This document shows positions 1-5,477 of a stretch of DNA of 7,865 nucleotides, one piece after another (the first letter of the stretch is position 1; each line of letters begins with the position of its first letter). A program made the translations under genes and the position numbers. This DNA comes from DATDAW01 sp036524675 (GTDB taxonomy: Bacteria; Verrucomicrobiota; Verrucomicrobiia; Chthoniobacterales; DASVRZ01). The notes beneath the pieces were generated by a model, which was given only the letters and a program-made list of their open reading frames with translations, ran no database searches and had not been told where the DNA came from. The stretch covers positions 1 to 7,865 of the forward strand of contig DATDBU010000142.1 in the NCBI GenBank assembly GCA_036524675.1, given 5' to 3'.

Positions 1-177
1 CATGCAGCTCTGTCGTCGGAACGAGAATCCTTTCCAAGGGCGCGCTCAGGGGAGGACTCAAGCATGATTGATTTCTTCGGACATATGCCTCGCCATTTGG
101 AATATTGGCCTGCCCGATGGACACAGCAGGCCAGATCCCTGACCGACCGGCTTGGAGGGTGTCTTAGACCAGGTTGA
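1..177 (+). CDS. possible small ORF (64-177) or 3' end of a gene entering from the left
   Basis: An ATG at 64 opens a 37-codon frame that ends at TGA 175-177. It is preceded at 7-nt spacing by AGGGGAGGA (48-56), the strongest Shine-Dalgarno-like sequence in the window. The same frame is open back to base 1, so it could also be the last 58 codons of a gene cut by the window edge. A second frame, ATG 2-4 to TGA 65-67, overlaps this start by ATGA. The product begins MIDFFGHMPRHLEYW, has three Trp in total and no recognisable domain. It converges on ohr and overlaps its last 14 bases. The ribosome-site match may be chance, since most genes here have none. Confidence 0.3.
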   Translation, partial: HAALSSERESFPRARSGEDSSMIDFFGHMPRHLEYWPARWTQQARSLTDRLGGCLRPG

Positions 178-580
178 TCGCGACGTCGATATTGCCCCGT
201 GTGGCGTTGGAATACGGGCACAGCTGGTGCGCCGCGTCCACTAGAGTCTGGGCAACTTCGCGTTCCAGACCCGGCAGGCTGACGTTGAGACGGGCCGCGA
301 GGCCGTATGCGCCGCCAGTTGTGCCCAGATCCACTTCGGCGTCAATGGCCAGCTCAGCTGGGAGAGCGATCTTCTTTTTGCCTGCCGCCAGCTTTATCGC
401 ACTGAGGAAACAGGCGGACCAGCCGGGGGCGAAAAGCTGCTCGGGGTTGGTGCCGGTGCCCGGGGTGCCTGGAGACGACAGCGTAACCTCAAGGCGCCCA
501 TCGTCGGTGCGAGAGGCTCCGCCTTCGCGGCCACCCGTGGTATGGGCTTTGGCGGTGTATAACACTTTTTCGAGTTTCAT
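164..580 (-). CDS. ohr: Organic hydroperoxide resistance protein (Ohr, OsmC/Ohr family)
   Basis: Cytoplasmic thiol peroxidase that reduces organic and fatty-acid hydroperoxides, usually recycled through lipoylated proteins. The 138-residue length is normal for Ohr. The two catalytic cysteines are Cys57 (in APGWSACFLSA) and Cys121 (in HQLCPYSNATRGN). The conserved Arg18 (GGREGG) and Glu47 (NPEQLF), which position the peroxidatic Cys in the family, are both present. The N-terminal YTAKAHTTGGREG and the terminal NIDV are also Ohr hallmarks and favour Ohr over OsmC. The start at 578-580 is supported by AGGA 10 nt upstream (591-594). No MarR-type ohrR gene is adjacent, which is unusual because the pair is often linked. 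The upstream neighbour on the same strand is a hydrolase remnant. Confidence 0.95.
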   Translation of the reverse strand: MKLEKVLYTAKAHTTGGREGGASRTDDGRLEVTLSSPGTPGTGTNPEQLFAPGWSACFLSAIKLAAGKKKIALPAELAIDAEVDLGTTGGAYGLAARLNVSLPGLEREVAQTLVDAAHQLCPYSNATRGNIDVAINLV

Positions 581-587
581 AATAGTA

Positions 588-594
588 GGTTCCT
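588..594 (-). promoter_or_regulatory. ribosome binding site of ohr
   Basis: AGGAACC on the minus strand, with its AGGA ten bases before the ATG. It is one of very few Shine-Dalgarno-like sites in the window and fixes the ohr start. Confidence 0.6.
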
Positions 595-641
595 ATTTGT
601 TTGAGTTGAGTCTGTGTTCTTCCTCTCCGATGAACTGTCCG

Positions 642-670
642 TTGCGCGTATTTGATTCACTGACGCAAAT
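642..670. promoter_or_regulatory. nested inverted repeats upstream of ohr
   Basis: TTGCG (642-646) pairs with CGCAA (664-668), and overlapping it ATTTG (650-654) pairs with CAAAT (666-670). They lie 60-90 bp upstream of the ohr start and could be an operator for a distant regulator. They do not match the TACAATT-AATTGTA type of OhrR box, and short arms like these can occur by chance. Confidence 0.2.
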
Positions 671-725
671 TACATCGAAATGCGGAGGCGAATCTTAAAT
701 TGATTTCGTTGATGCGAAGGAACGT

Positions 726-854
726 CTACTTCTGTTCCTGCTTTGCCATGAAATCCTGTGTGAGACGGATAATTTCCTTCAGCTTCAAATCCAGAGCAAA
801 GTGCCCTGCGTCCAAGATGTGTACCTCGGCTCGGGGGTTATCCTTCTTACTGTG
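726..854 (-). pseudogene. C-terminal remnant of an alpha/beta hydrolase
   Basis: The last 42 codons before TAG 726-728 read like the end of an alpha/beta-fold hydrolase of the haloalkane dehalogenase/epoxide hydrolase type. NPRAEVHILDAGHFALD contains the catalytic-His loop (DAGHFAL), and the final amphipathic helix contains EIIRLTQDFM. These families normally run to 270-300 residues. Upstream of about 855 the frame stays open but turns into a Cys/Ser/Arg-rich sequence with no hydrolase character and then runs antisense into the permease gene. The nucleophile elbow (GxSxG or GxDxG) and acid residues are missing. I read this as a gene truncated by deletion or rearrangement. It has the same orientation as ohr, 145 bp upstream of it. 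The family call rests on the single His-loop motif. Confidence 0.65.
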
Positions 855-1035
855 CTGAAAATCAGGCTTGATCGCCCGCCGAAGTAGCCGAGGAGCGCCG
901 CAGGGCACGCATGATTTGCTTTTCAGTGCTGAGCGGTTCGTCTTCGCGCACTTGTCCGTGATGGAGCCAGAAATCACAAATGAAACGAGCAGAAGGCCGC
1001 GGCCAATCCAGCAAATCGCGATATGATAATACCCA
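855..1035. other. gap between hydrolase stub and permease gene; possible gene remnant
   Basis: No convincing gene. On the minus strand one frame, ending at TGA 862-864, gives a protein-like stretch (WPRPSARFICDFWLHHGQV and onward). The hydrolase-stub frame gives a hydrophobic stretch (WIGRGLLLVSFVISGSIT) that could be a membrane segment. Both may be fragments left by the rearrangement that truncated the hydrolase, or chance. I see no clear promoter or ribosome site for the permease gene that starts at 1036. Confidence 0.25.
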
Positions 1036-2175
1036 ATGAATACCCCCTCGCATAGCAACAAAGAATTGGCGGAACTCGTTGCATCGCGCATGCTTGACGT
1101 GCTCATTCGCGCCGGTCTGATCGCGGCGCTGGCGGCGCTGTCTTTCCAGGTCTTTGCACCGTTCTTTACGCTGATGATCTGGGCGCTCATCCTGGCGGTC
1201 ACGCTGTATCCGCTGCATCAAAAACTCGCTCGCAAGATGCGCGGTAAACAAGGGCTGGCCGCCACCTTGCTGGTGATCCTCGGCGCCATCGTCATTGTTA
1301 CGCCCTCAGCGCTGCTGATGAATTCGCTGGCCGATTCCGTGCGTAGCTTCATTAGCGACGTGCAAGGCAACACGCTGGCGATCGATGCGCCGGCAGAAGG
1401 CGTGAAGGAGTGGCCGATTGTCGGCGAACGAGTGTATTCCGTTTGGTCAAGGGCGCATGACGATCTGCCCGCGCTGGTGCAAAGTCTGCAACCGAAAATT
1501 GGCAATCTAGCTCAGAAGGCGCTTGGGATGGTCGCCAGCATTGGCGGCGGAATACTGCTGCTCCTGGCCTCATTCATCATCGCAGGCATCATTATGGCCT
1601 ACGGCGAATCGGGCGCGCGTGCCAGTCGCGCCATATTCGTCCGCCTTGCCGGAACGGCGCGAGGTGAGGCGCTGGCCACACTTTCCACGGCGACCATTCG
1701 CGCGGTTGCGCAAGGCGTCATCGGCGTTGCTTTCATTCAGGCCACCATCATTGGGCTGGCGTTGCTTGTCGCCGGCGTGCCATGGGCAGGCGTCATTGCG
1801 ATTATTGCCCTCGTATTGGGTATTGCGCAGGTGCCGGCGCTGATCGTCACCCTGCCGGCCATCGGCTACATCTGGTCAAGTGGTAATTACAGCACCGGGA
1901 TGGCCACAACGCATACTATCATCCTTGTGCTTGCCGGAATGGCCGACAACATCTTAAAGCCACTTATGTTGGGCCGCGGCGTCGATGCACCGATGCCAGT
2001 CATTCTATTAGGCGCGTTGGGTGGTATGGCGAGTGCGGGAATATTAGGGATGTTTGTCGGCGCAACGCTTTTGGCGGTGGGCTATCAGACTTTCATGAGC
2101 TGGGTCGCGAGCAGTGACGACAACAATCCAGCGGCGCCGGAGAACGAATCAGGCGATTCAAAGCCCACGAATTAG
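1036..2175 (+). CDS. AI-2E family transporter (PerM/TqsA/YhhT type, UPF0118)
   Basis: Multi-spanning inner-membrane permease of 379 residues, the usual length for the family. Members have been linked to autoinducer-2 export, small-molecule efflux and cation/proton exchange, so the name does not fix the substrate. Hydrophobic segments lie at about 23-41, 44-60, 74-96, 168-188, 226-248, 250-275, 293-303 and 320-348. A soluble segment at about 97-165 separates the N-terminal hairpins from the rest, as in the family. The C-terminal signature is clear: GVPWAGVIAIIALVLGIAQ, then DNILKPLMLGRG (304-315) and a glycine-rich last helix, LLGALGGMASAGILGMF. The tail after 355 is short, acidic and hydrophilic. 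The start is the first in-frame ATG. No Shine-Dalgarno precedes it. Neighbours give no clue to the substrate. Confidence 0.93.
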   Translation: MNTPSHSNKELAELVASRMLDVLIRAGLIAALAALSFQVFAPFFTLMIWALILAVTLYPLHQKLARKMRGKQGLAATLLVILGAIVIVTPSALLMNSLADSVRSFISDVQGNTLAIDAPAEGVKEWPIVGERVYSVWSRAHDDLPALVQSLQPKIGNLAQKALGMVASIGGGILLLLASFIIAGIIMAYGESGARASRAIFVRLAGTARGEALATLSTATIRAVAQGVIGVAFIQATIIGLALLVAGVPWAGVIAIIALVLGIAQVPALIVTLPAIGYIWSSGNYSTGMATTHTIILVLAGMADNILKPLMLGRGVDAPMPVILLGALGGMASAGILGMFVGATLLAVGYQTFMSWVASSDDNNPAAPENESGDSKPTN

Positions 2176-2728
2176 AATCATGCTCGGCGCTCGGAAAGTC
2201 CGCTTGGCAATCCTTGCGGCTGTACTCACCCGATTCTTAGAGGCCTGACGATTGGCGCCGCTCACCCGCCTCAACTGGCCGCCGATGCACAGGATCTCCG
2301 TCTCGGCGTGGATCCCGCGGCGACCAGGGCCACGAAATGCGTAATGATCCGGACATCCTTCCTGCCTACTCGGGGCCACGCTGCATCTCACGACACCGTG
2401 TCAGAAGCCGCAGCCTGACCCCTTTACAGTACATTCTCTGGACGAAAACCTTCCGGGCAATACGGAAGAAAATTCGCAATCAGGCTCGCGCTGAATTCGC
2501 GTCCCGCCGTTCGAATTGGTGAAGATGACTCGTCAACCCGCGCCGCCGCCGCGCTATGGCTGACGTCTGCATTCAGCTTTTGCACTGCCACCCTTTCCGG
2601 TTCCCATGCCAATGGAAATAGTTCGCCGAAAAGGTTTTCTGGTTTTTATTCGGTGATTGCCTTATAAAAGATTGGCTCGGCACAGATCCACGTCTCCGGA
2701 CCGCTACTGCTTTCGAGTCTAGACTATA
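2176..2728. other. 553-bp stretch without a convincing gene
   Basis: Between the permease and Rieske genes several short frames are open but none looks like a known protein. A 22-codon ORF (2180-2248, MLGARKVRLAILAAVLTRFL then EA) starts five bases after the permease stop and has no ribosome site. A start-less frame stays open from 2420 to 2669. The sequence around 2413-2430 (GCCTGACCCCTTTACAGT, reading ACTGTAAAGGGGTCAGGC on the other strand) resembles words I associate with REP/RAYT-type repeats, but I see no clear paired copy. The right part (2630-2680) is AT-rich. Confidence 0.4.
2662..2668 (+). promoter_or_regulatory. candidate -10 element upstream of the Rieske gene
   Basis: TTATAAA in a locally AT-rich stretch 60 bp before the Rieske start. 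TATAAA (2663-2668) matches five of six consensus -10 bases. The matching -35 position has only a poor hexamer (TGGTTT, 2640-2645), so this is weak. Confidence 0.25.
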
Positions 2729-3820
2729 ATGAACTACTTAGACAGCGCCGCCGGAGGGCCGGACTTTTCTGTCCGGAAGCCGCACCATATCCCCGCCCTG
2801 AAAAACTTCTGGTATTTCTCGCTGCCGGGATCGGCTCTCAAGAAAGGGAAAATGCAGCACATCACCCTTCTCGGTCAGAGCATCCTCCTGGGGCGGACCA
2901 CGGACGGGCAGGTCTTTGCCATGCGCAACCTTTGCCCGCACCGCAGCACGCCGCTGCATCATGGCAAGTTCGACGGGCGCGAGGTGCAATGCCGTTACCA
3001 CGGCTGGAAATTCAACGCGACAGGCCAGTGCACACTCATTCCCTCGCTGCTCGCTCCCCAGGAACACTACGGCGACGGCATCCGGAATCGCACCTATCCC
3101 TGCCGCGAACATCAAGGCGGCATCTGGGTTTTTATCGGCGACCGCCCGGAGAGCGACCTTCCTCCGGTCCCCGTTGTCCCCGGTATCGGTGACGTCGCCC
3201 CGCAGGCGTATTGCAGCCTCAACTATCCGCTTAATGGTGAGCACTCCGCCTACACTTTTTTCGATCCGTCACATGTGGCATTCGTCCATTCCTCGCCATT
3301 CATTCGCCGCCGGTCCCATTCGATAAAGGACAAGATCAAAAACTACGAGCCAGCCCCCTTGGGCTGGCGGATGGAACGGCGTCCGGTTCCCGCTGACAAT
3401 CTTTTCTACCGTCTCTTTGGACGCAATGCCACGACGGAGATCAGCTATCTGCTGCCCGGGACCCGTATCGAAGTCATCCAGGGTGAAAAGCACAGCGCCA
3501 TCAGCCTCGCCACCATCGCGCCGATTTCCGATCAGGAAACAGTCATCCATCAGGCGATGTATTGGACGTTTCCCTATTTGTGGCCGATTCGCGGGCTTGT
3601 TCGTTACTTGATTCATCACTTTTTGAGCGAAGATCGCGAATATGCCCGCCAGCAACTGGAGGGACTCCAGCAGCAGCAGCAGCCCTTCATGCTCATCGGC
3701 GACGGAGACGCGCAGATTCGCTGGTTTCAACAATTGCGCAAAGCATGGCTCCAATCCGATGCGGATGCCACGCCTTTTGTGAACCCGCTCAAGCCGGAGA
3801 CACTGCGCTTTCGCAGTTGA
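2729..3820 (+). CDS. Rieske [2Fe-2S] non-haem iron oxygenase
   Basis: Oxygenase component that receives electrons at a Rieske cluster and activates O2 at a mononuclear iron. The Rieske domain spans about residues 24-137. Its ligands are Cys69 and His71 (NLCPHRSTPLHHG) and Cys88 and His91 (CRYHGWKF). The catalytic domain has Asp179, His182 and His187 (DPSHVAFVH), the bridging Asp and two iron histidines. The third iron ligand is probably a carboxylate near 301-302 (SEDREYARQQ) or 325-327. DPSHVxFVH resembles the pheophorbide a oxygenase/VanA-like single-component branch more than ring-hydroxylating dioxygenases with a beta subunit. The 363-residue length fits. No reductase, ferredoxin or beta subunit is nearby, so the electron donor must be elsewhere. 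The start at 2729 is the first ATG; the next Met is 41 codons later, inside the domain. A run of five CAG codons gives Gln314-318. The substrate cannot be read from the sequence. Confidence 0.92.
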   Translation: MNYLDSAAGGPDFSVRKPHHIPALKNFWYFSLPGSALKKGKMQHITLLGQSILLGRTTDGQVFAMRNLCPHRSTPLHHGKFDGREVQCRYHGWKFNATGQCTLIPSLLAPQEHYGDGIRNRTYPCREHQGGIWVFIGDRPESDLPPVPVVPGIGDVAPQAYCSLNYPLNGEHSAYTFFDPSHVAFVHSSPFIRRRSHSIKDKIKNYEPAPLGWRMERRPVPADNLFYRLFGRNATTEISYLLPGTRIEVIQGEKHSAISLATIAPISDQETVIHQAMYWTFPYLWPIRGLVRYLIHHFLSEDREYARQQLEGLQQQQQPFMLIGDGDAQIRWFQQLRKAWLQSDADATPFVNPLKPETLRFRS

Positions 3821-3890
3821 ATACAACTGGGCAAACGCACTGCTTCGCGCCGGTTGCCGCGTGCCATCACACGATAAAACGCTCCCAGGA

Positions 3891-3925
3891 TGGTGCGAAC
3901 CATGATGATTGGTCATGCGGCACCA
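3891..3925. terminator. two-stem hairpin downstream of the Rieske gene
   Basis: Outer stem TGGTGC (3891-3896) with GCACCA (3920-3925), and inner stem ACCA (3899-3902) with TGGT (3910-3913). It lies 70 bp after the Rieske stop. There is no T-run, so it is not a standard intrinsic terminator. Confidence 0.25.
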
Positions 3926-3960
3926 GTGGATGAATAGTCAACGTTTGCACGCCTCCCCCA

Positions 3961-3979
3961 CTTTCCTTTTCGAGGAAAG
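3961..3979. terminator. perfect 7-bp hairpin between convergent Rieske and TetR genes
   Basis: CTTTCCT (3961-3967) pairs perfectly with AGGAAAG (3973-3979) around a 5-base loop. It sits 32 bp past the TetR stop and 140 bp past the Rieske stop, so it could serve both. It lacks a T-tract on either strand and has moderate G+C, so its strength as a terminator is doubtful. Confidence 0.35.
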
Positions 3980-4011
3980 CCTCGTGCCATCACATCCCAA
4001 TTGCCACTCAC

Positions 4012-4632
4012 TCAAGACGGCGGAAAGGCCCTGAGAGCCATCTCAACCATGGCATCCAAGTCTTCGTAGCTCGCGCCATCCCGGGCCTGAACGGTCATGC
4101 CTTGGATTACCGTCATAAAGAAACGGGCCAATACAGCTGCATTGGTATCCGGAGTCAATTCGCCCTCCGCGATGGCCCGCTCGAGCCGAGCCTCAAGGAC
4201 CGCTCGAGAACTGTGCCGCCGATTCGCAATGGAAGCCCGAACGGATTCGGCGGCGGGCGAACTGTGTGTCAGTGCAGTCGAAAGCATGCAGCCAACCGGC
4301 TGGCCCGGGCGGGTCGCTTCACGGGCGACCGCCCTCAACAATTGCTCGAAGGCTCTCCGAACAATCGGTTCTCCGTCGAGGATGGGTAAAAAATATCCAC
4401 CGGCACCGACCAGATACCGGTCCATTGCGGCGTCGAACAAACGCGCTTTGTCTCCGAAAGTGGCATAGAGACTGGACGTGCTGATTCCCATCACTGCGGT
4501 CAGCTCATCGAGCGCTGTTCCCTCGTACCCGCGCTCCCAAAAGAGTTTCATCGCCCGATCGAGTGCTTTCTCGCGATCGAATGCCCGTGGGCGACCGCGG
4601 CCCGGCTGGACCTTCGTTATTTTTGAAGCCAT
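4012..4632 (-). CDS. TetR/AcrR family transcriptional regulator
   Basis: DNA-binding repressor of 206 residues, usual for the family. The N-terminal domain (about 18-65) carries the TetR helix-turn-helix: AFDREKALDRAMKLFWERGY, then TALDELTAVMGISTSSLYATF and GDKARLFDAA, with recognition helix TSSLYATF (52-59). A basic arm (GRGRPR, 11-16) precedes it. The C-terminal half is the helical ligand-binding and dimer domain. Cys115 in QPVGCML sits where related regulators have a conserved GC. The gene is divergent from the SDR gene, the classic arrangement for a repressor controlling its neighbour and itself. An inverted repeat covering both start regions is a plausible operator. The start 4630-4632 gives the normal N-terminus. 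No Shine-Dalgarno is seen. TAAAAT lies so close to the ATG that the transcript could be nearly leaderless. The effector is unknown. Confidence 0.93.
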   Translation of the reverse strand: MASKITKVQPGRGRPRAFDREKALDRAMKLFWERGYEGTALDELTAVMGISTSSLYATFGDKARLFDAAMDRYLVGAGGYFLPILDGEPIVRRAFEQLLRAVAREATRPGQPVGCMLSTALTHSSPAAESVRASIANRRHSSRAVLEARLERAIAEGELTPDTNAAVLARFFMTVIQGMTVQARDGASYEDLDAMVEMALRAFPPS

Positions 4633-4640
4633 CGTTTCAT
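4617..4640 (-). other. short ORF (MKRWLQK) overlapping the TetR start
   Basis: An ATG at 4638-4640, eight bases upstream of the TetR ATG and in another frame, opens seven codons that end at TAA 4617-4619 inside the TetR gene. The opposite side of the divergent region has a similar seven-residue beginning (MKRSLQK). The similarity comes with the inverted repeat, and translation is not shown. Confidence 0.2.
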
Positions 4641-4644
4641 TTTA
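4639..4644 (-). promoter_or_regulatory. candidate -10 element of the TetR gene
   Basis: TAAAAT on the minus strand (five of six consensus bases) ends six bases before the TetR ATG. If used, transcription would begin at or beside the start codon. No good -35 is visible 16-18 bp upstream. Confidence 0.3.
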
Positions 4645-4647
4645 ACC

Positions 4648-4675
4648 TTGTCCGAAAACAGAAATCGTCCACAAT
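4648..4675 (+). promoter_or_regulatory. candidate promoter of the SDR gene
   Basis: TTGTCC (4648-4653) and CACAAT (4670-4675), separated by 16 bp, match four of six consensus bases each. Transcription would begin near 4682, downstream of the first possible SDR ATG (4674) and upstream of the preferred one (4713). Confidence 0.3.
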
Positions 4676-4683
4676 GAATGTTT

Positions 4684-4716
4684 ATGAAACGATCACTCCA
4701 AAAACCAACGCCATGA
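4684..4716 (+). other. short ORF (MKRSLQKPTP) ending on the SDR start codon
   Basis: Ten codons from ATG 4684-4686 to TGA 4714-4716. The stop overlaps the preferred SDR start in ATGA (4713-4716), a geometry used for translational coupling. It has no ribosome site and could be incidental. Confidence 0.25.
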
Positions 4717-5477
4717 ATCGTCTAAAAGATAAAGTCGCCATCATTACGGGTGCCAGCTCAGGAATAGGGCGTGTCACAGCAAAACTCTTCGCCAGCGAAG
4801 GTGCCAGCGTTGTCGTAGCGGCACGCAGGGAACCAGAGCTCACGACACTTGTTTCGGAAATTGCCGGGGAAGGTGGCAAAGCGGTCTCGTTGGCCGGCGA
4901 CGTCAAGTCAGAGGATTTCGCAAAGGGGCTTGTGGATGCGGCGCTGCATCATTTCGGACGTCTCGACATCGCGTTTAACAATGCAGGAACATTAGGAGAA
5001 ATGGGACCTTCCACCGGAGTTTCCCAGCAGGGATGGAGCGACACGCTCGCAACCAATCTCACCAGCGCTTTTCTGGGAGCCAAGCACCAAATCCCCGCCA
5101 TGATCGCGGCTGGTGGCGGGTCCATCATCTTTACTTCAACTTTCGTGGGTTACACCTGCGCCTTTCCGGGGGTGGCGGCTTATGCCGCAAGCAAATCAGG
5201 TCTGATCGGGCTGACTCAGGCATTAGCCACCGAATTCGGCCAGCAGCGTGTGCGTGTGAATGCGCTCCTGCCCGGTGCGATAGACACGCCGATGTTCCGG
5301 GAAATGAACGACACCGCCGAAGCCCAGGCTTTGCTGGCTAACATGCACGCGCTCAAACGGGTGGGGCTTCCTGAGGAAATTGCCCGCGCGGCGTTGTACC
5401 TCGCTTCCGACGATTCTTCGTTTGTCACCGGCACGGCGTCGCTGGTGGACGGCGGCCTCTCGATCACGAGGGCGTAG
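4713..5477 (+). CDS. Classical short-chain dehydrogenase/reductase (SDR)
   Basis: NAD(P)-dependent oxidoreductase of 254 residues, a typical classical SDR length. The Rossmann cofactor motif TGASSGIG is at 12-19, an Asp at 63 (GDV) contacts the adenine, NNAG is at 89-92, and the active-site Asn is 115 (ATNLTS). The catalytic Tyr157-x3-Lys161 is in AAYAASK. Aligned to FabG-like enzymes, the catalytic-Ser position is Thr143 with Ser142 just before it (FTSTFVGYT). I recall this FTSTFVGYT form as characteristic of one SDR subgroup. The C-terminal TGTASLVDGG is standard. ARR (37-39) after the second strand suggests NADP(H). In-frame ATGs upstream at 4674 and in the repressor gene would add residues absent from the family, and those from 4674 lie in the inverted repeat, so 4713 is chosen. 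Probable target of the divergent TetR. The substrate is unknown; automatic names such as glucose 1-dehydrogenase would be unreliable. Confidence 0.92.
   Translation: MNRLKDKVAIITGASSGIGRVTAKLFASEGASVVVAARREPELTTLVSEIAGEGGKAVSLAGDVKSEDFAKGLVDAALHHFGRLDIAFNNAGTLGEMGPSTGVSQQGWSDTLATNLTSAFLGAKHQIPAMIAAGGGSIIFTSTFVGYTCAFPGVAAYAASKSGLIGLTQALATEFGQQRVRVNALLPGAIDTPMFREMNDTAEAQALLANMHALKRVGLPEEIARAALYLASDDSSFVTGTASLVDGGLSITRA

Larger units (their letters stand above)
3856..3994 (+). repeat. 16-bp direct repeat (two copies) between convergent genes
   Basis: The copy at 3856-3871 (GCCGCGTGCCATCACA) and the copy at 3979-3994 (GCCTCGTGCCATCACA) differ at one base and start 123 bp apart. They bracket the gap between the Rieske and TetR genes. 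No coding frame explains them. They could be short duplications left by an insertion/excision event, or protein-binding sites. Confidence 0.55.
4620..4704. promoter_or_regulatory. 21-bp inverted repeat spanning the TetR/SDR divergent region, candidate operator pair
   Basis: The minus-strand sequence 4640-4620 and the plus-strand sequence 4684-4704 agree at 18 of 21 positions. The first ten (ATGAAACGAT) are perfect, and a shared CAAAAA run closes each arm. Arm centres are 64 bp apart, about six helical turns. Each arm lies at the start of one divergent gene, so a dimeric regulator bound to both could repress both promoters or loop the DNA. The nine-base word ATGAAACGA also occurs at 980-988, so the core alone is not specific; the full 21-bp match is. 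Confidence 0.55.

Noticed and set aside
174..698. 174-codon plus-strand frame opposite ohr
   Set aside because: Shadow of ohr; proline/arginine-rich with no domain.
980..988. ATGAAACGA upstream of the permease as a third TetR operator
   Set aside because: Only nine bases match and the flanks do not; probably chance.
726..1202. 158-codon minus-strand frame as an intact gene
   Set aside because: Its N-terminal third is antisense to the permease gene and only the last 42 codons look like protein; kept as a remnant.
2725..2730. Perfect TATAAT before the Rieske gene
   Set aside because: It overlaps the start codon and has no -35 at proper spacing, so it would start transcription inside the gene.
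3269..3916. 215-codon minus-strand frame opposite the Rieske gene
   Set aside because: The Rieske frame has complete cluster and iron motifs; this frame shows none.
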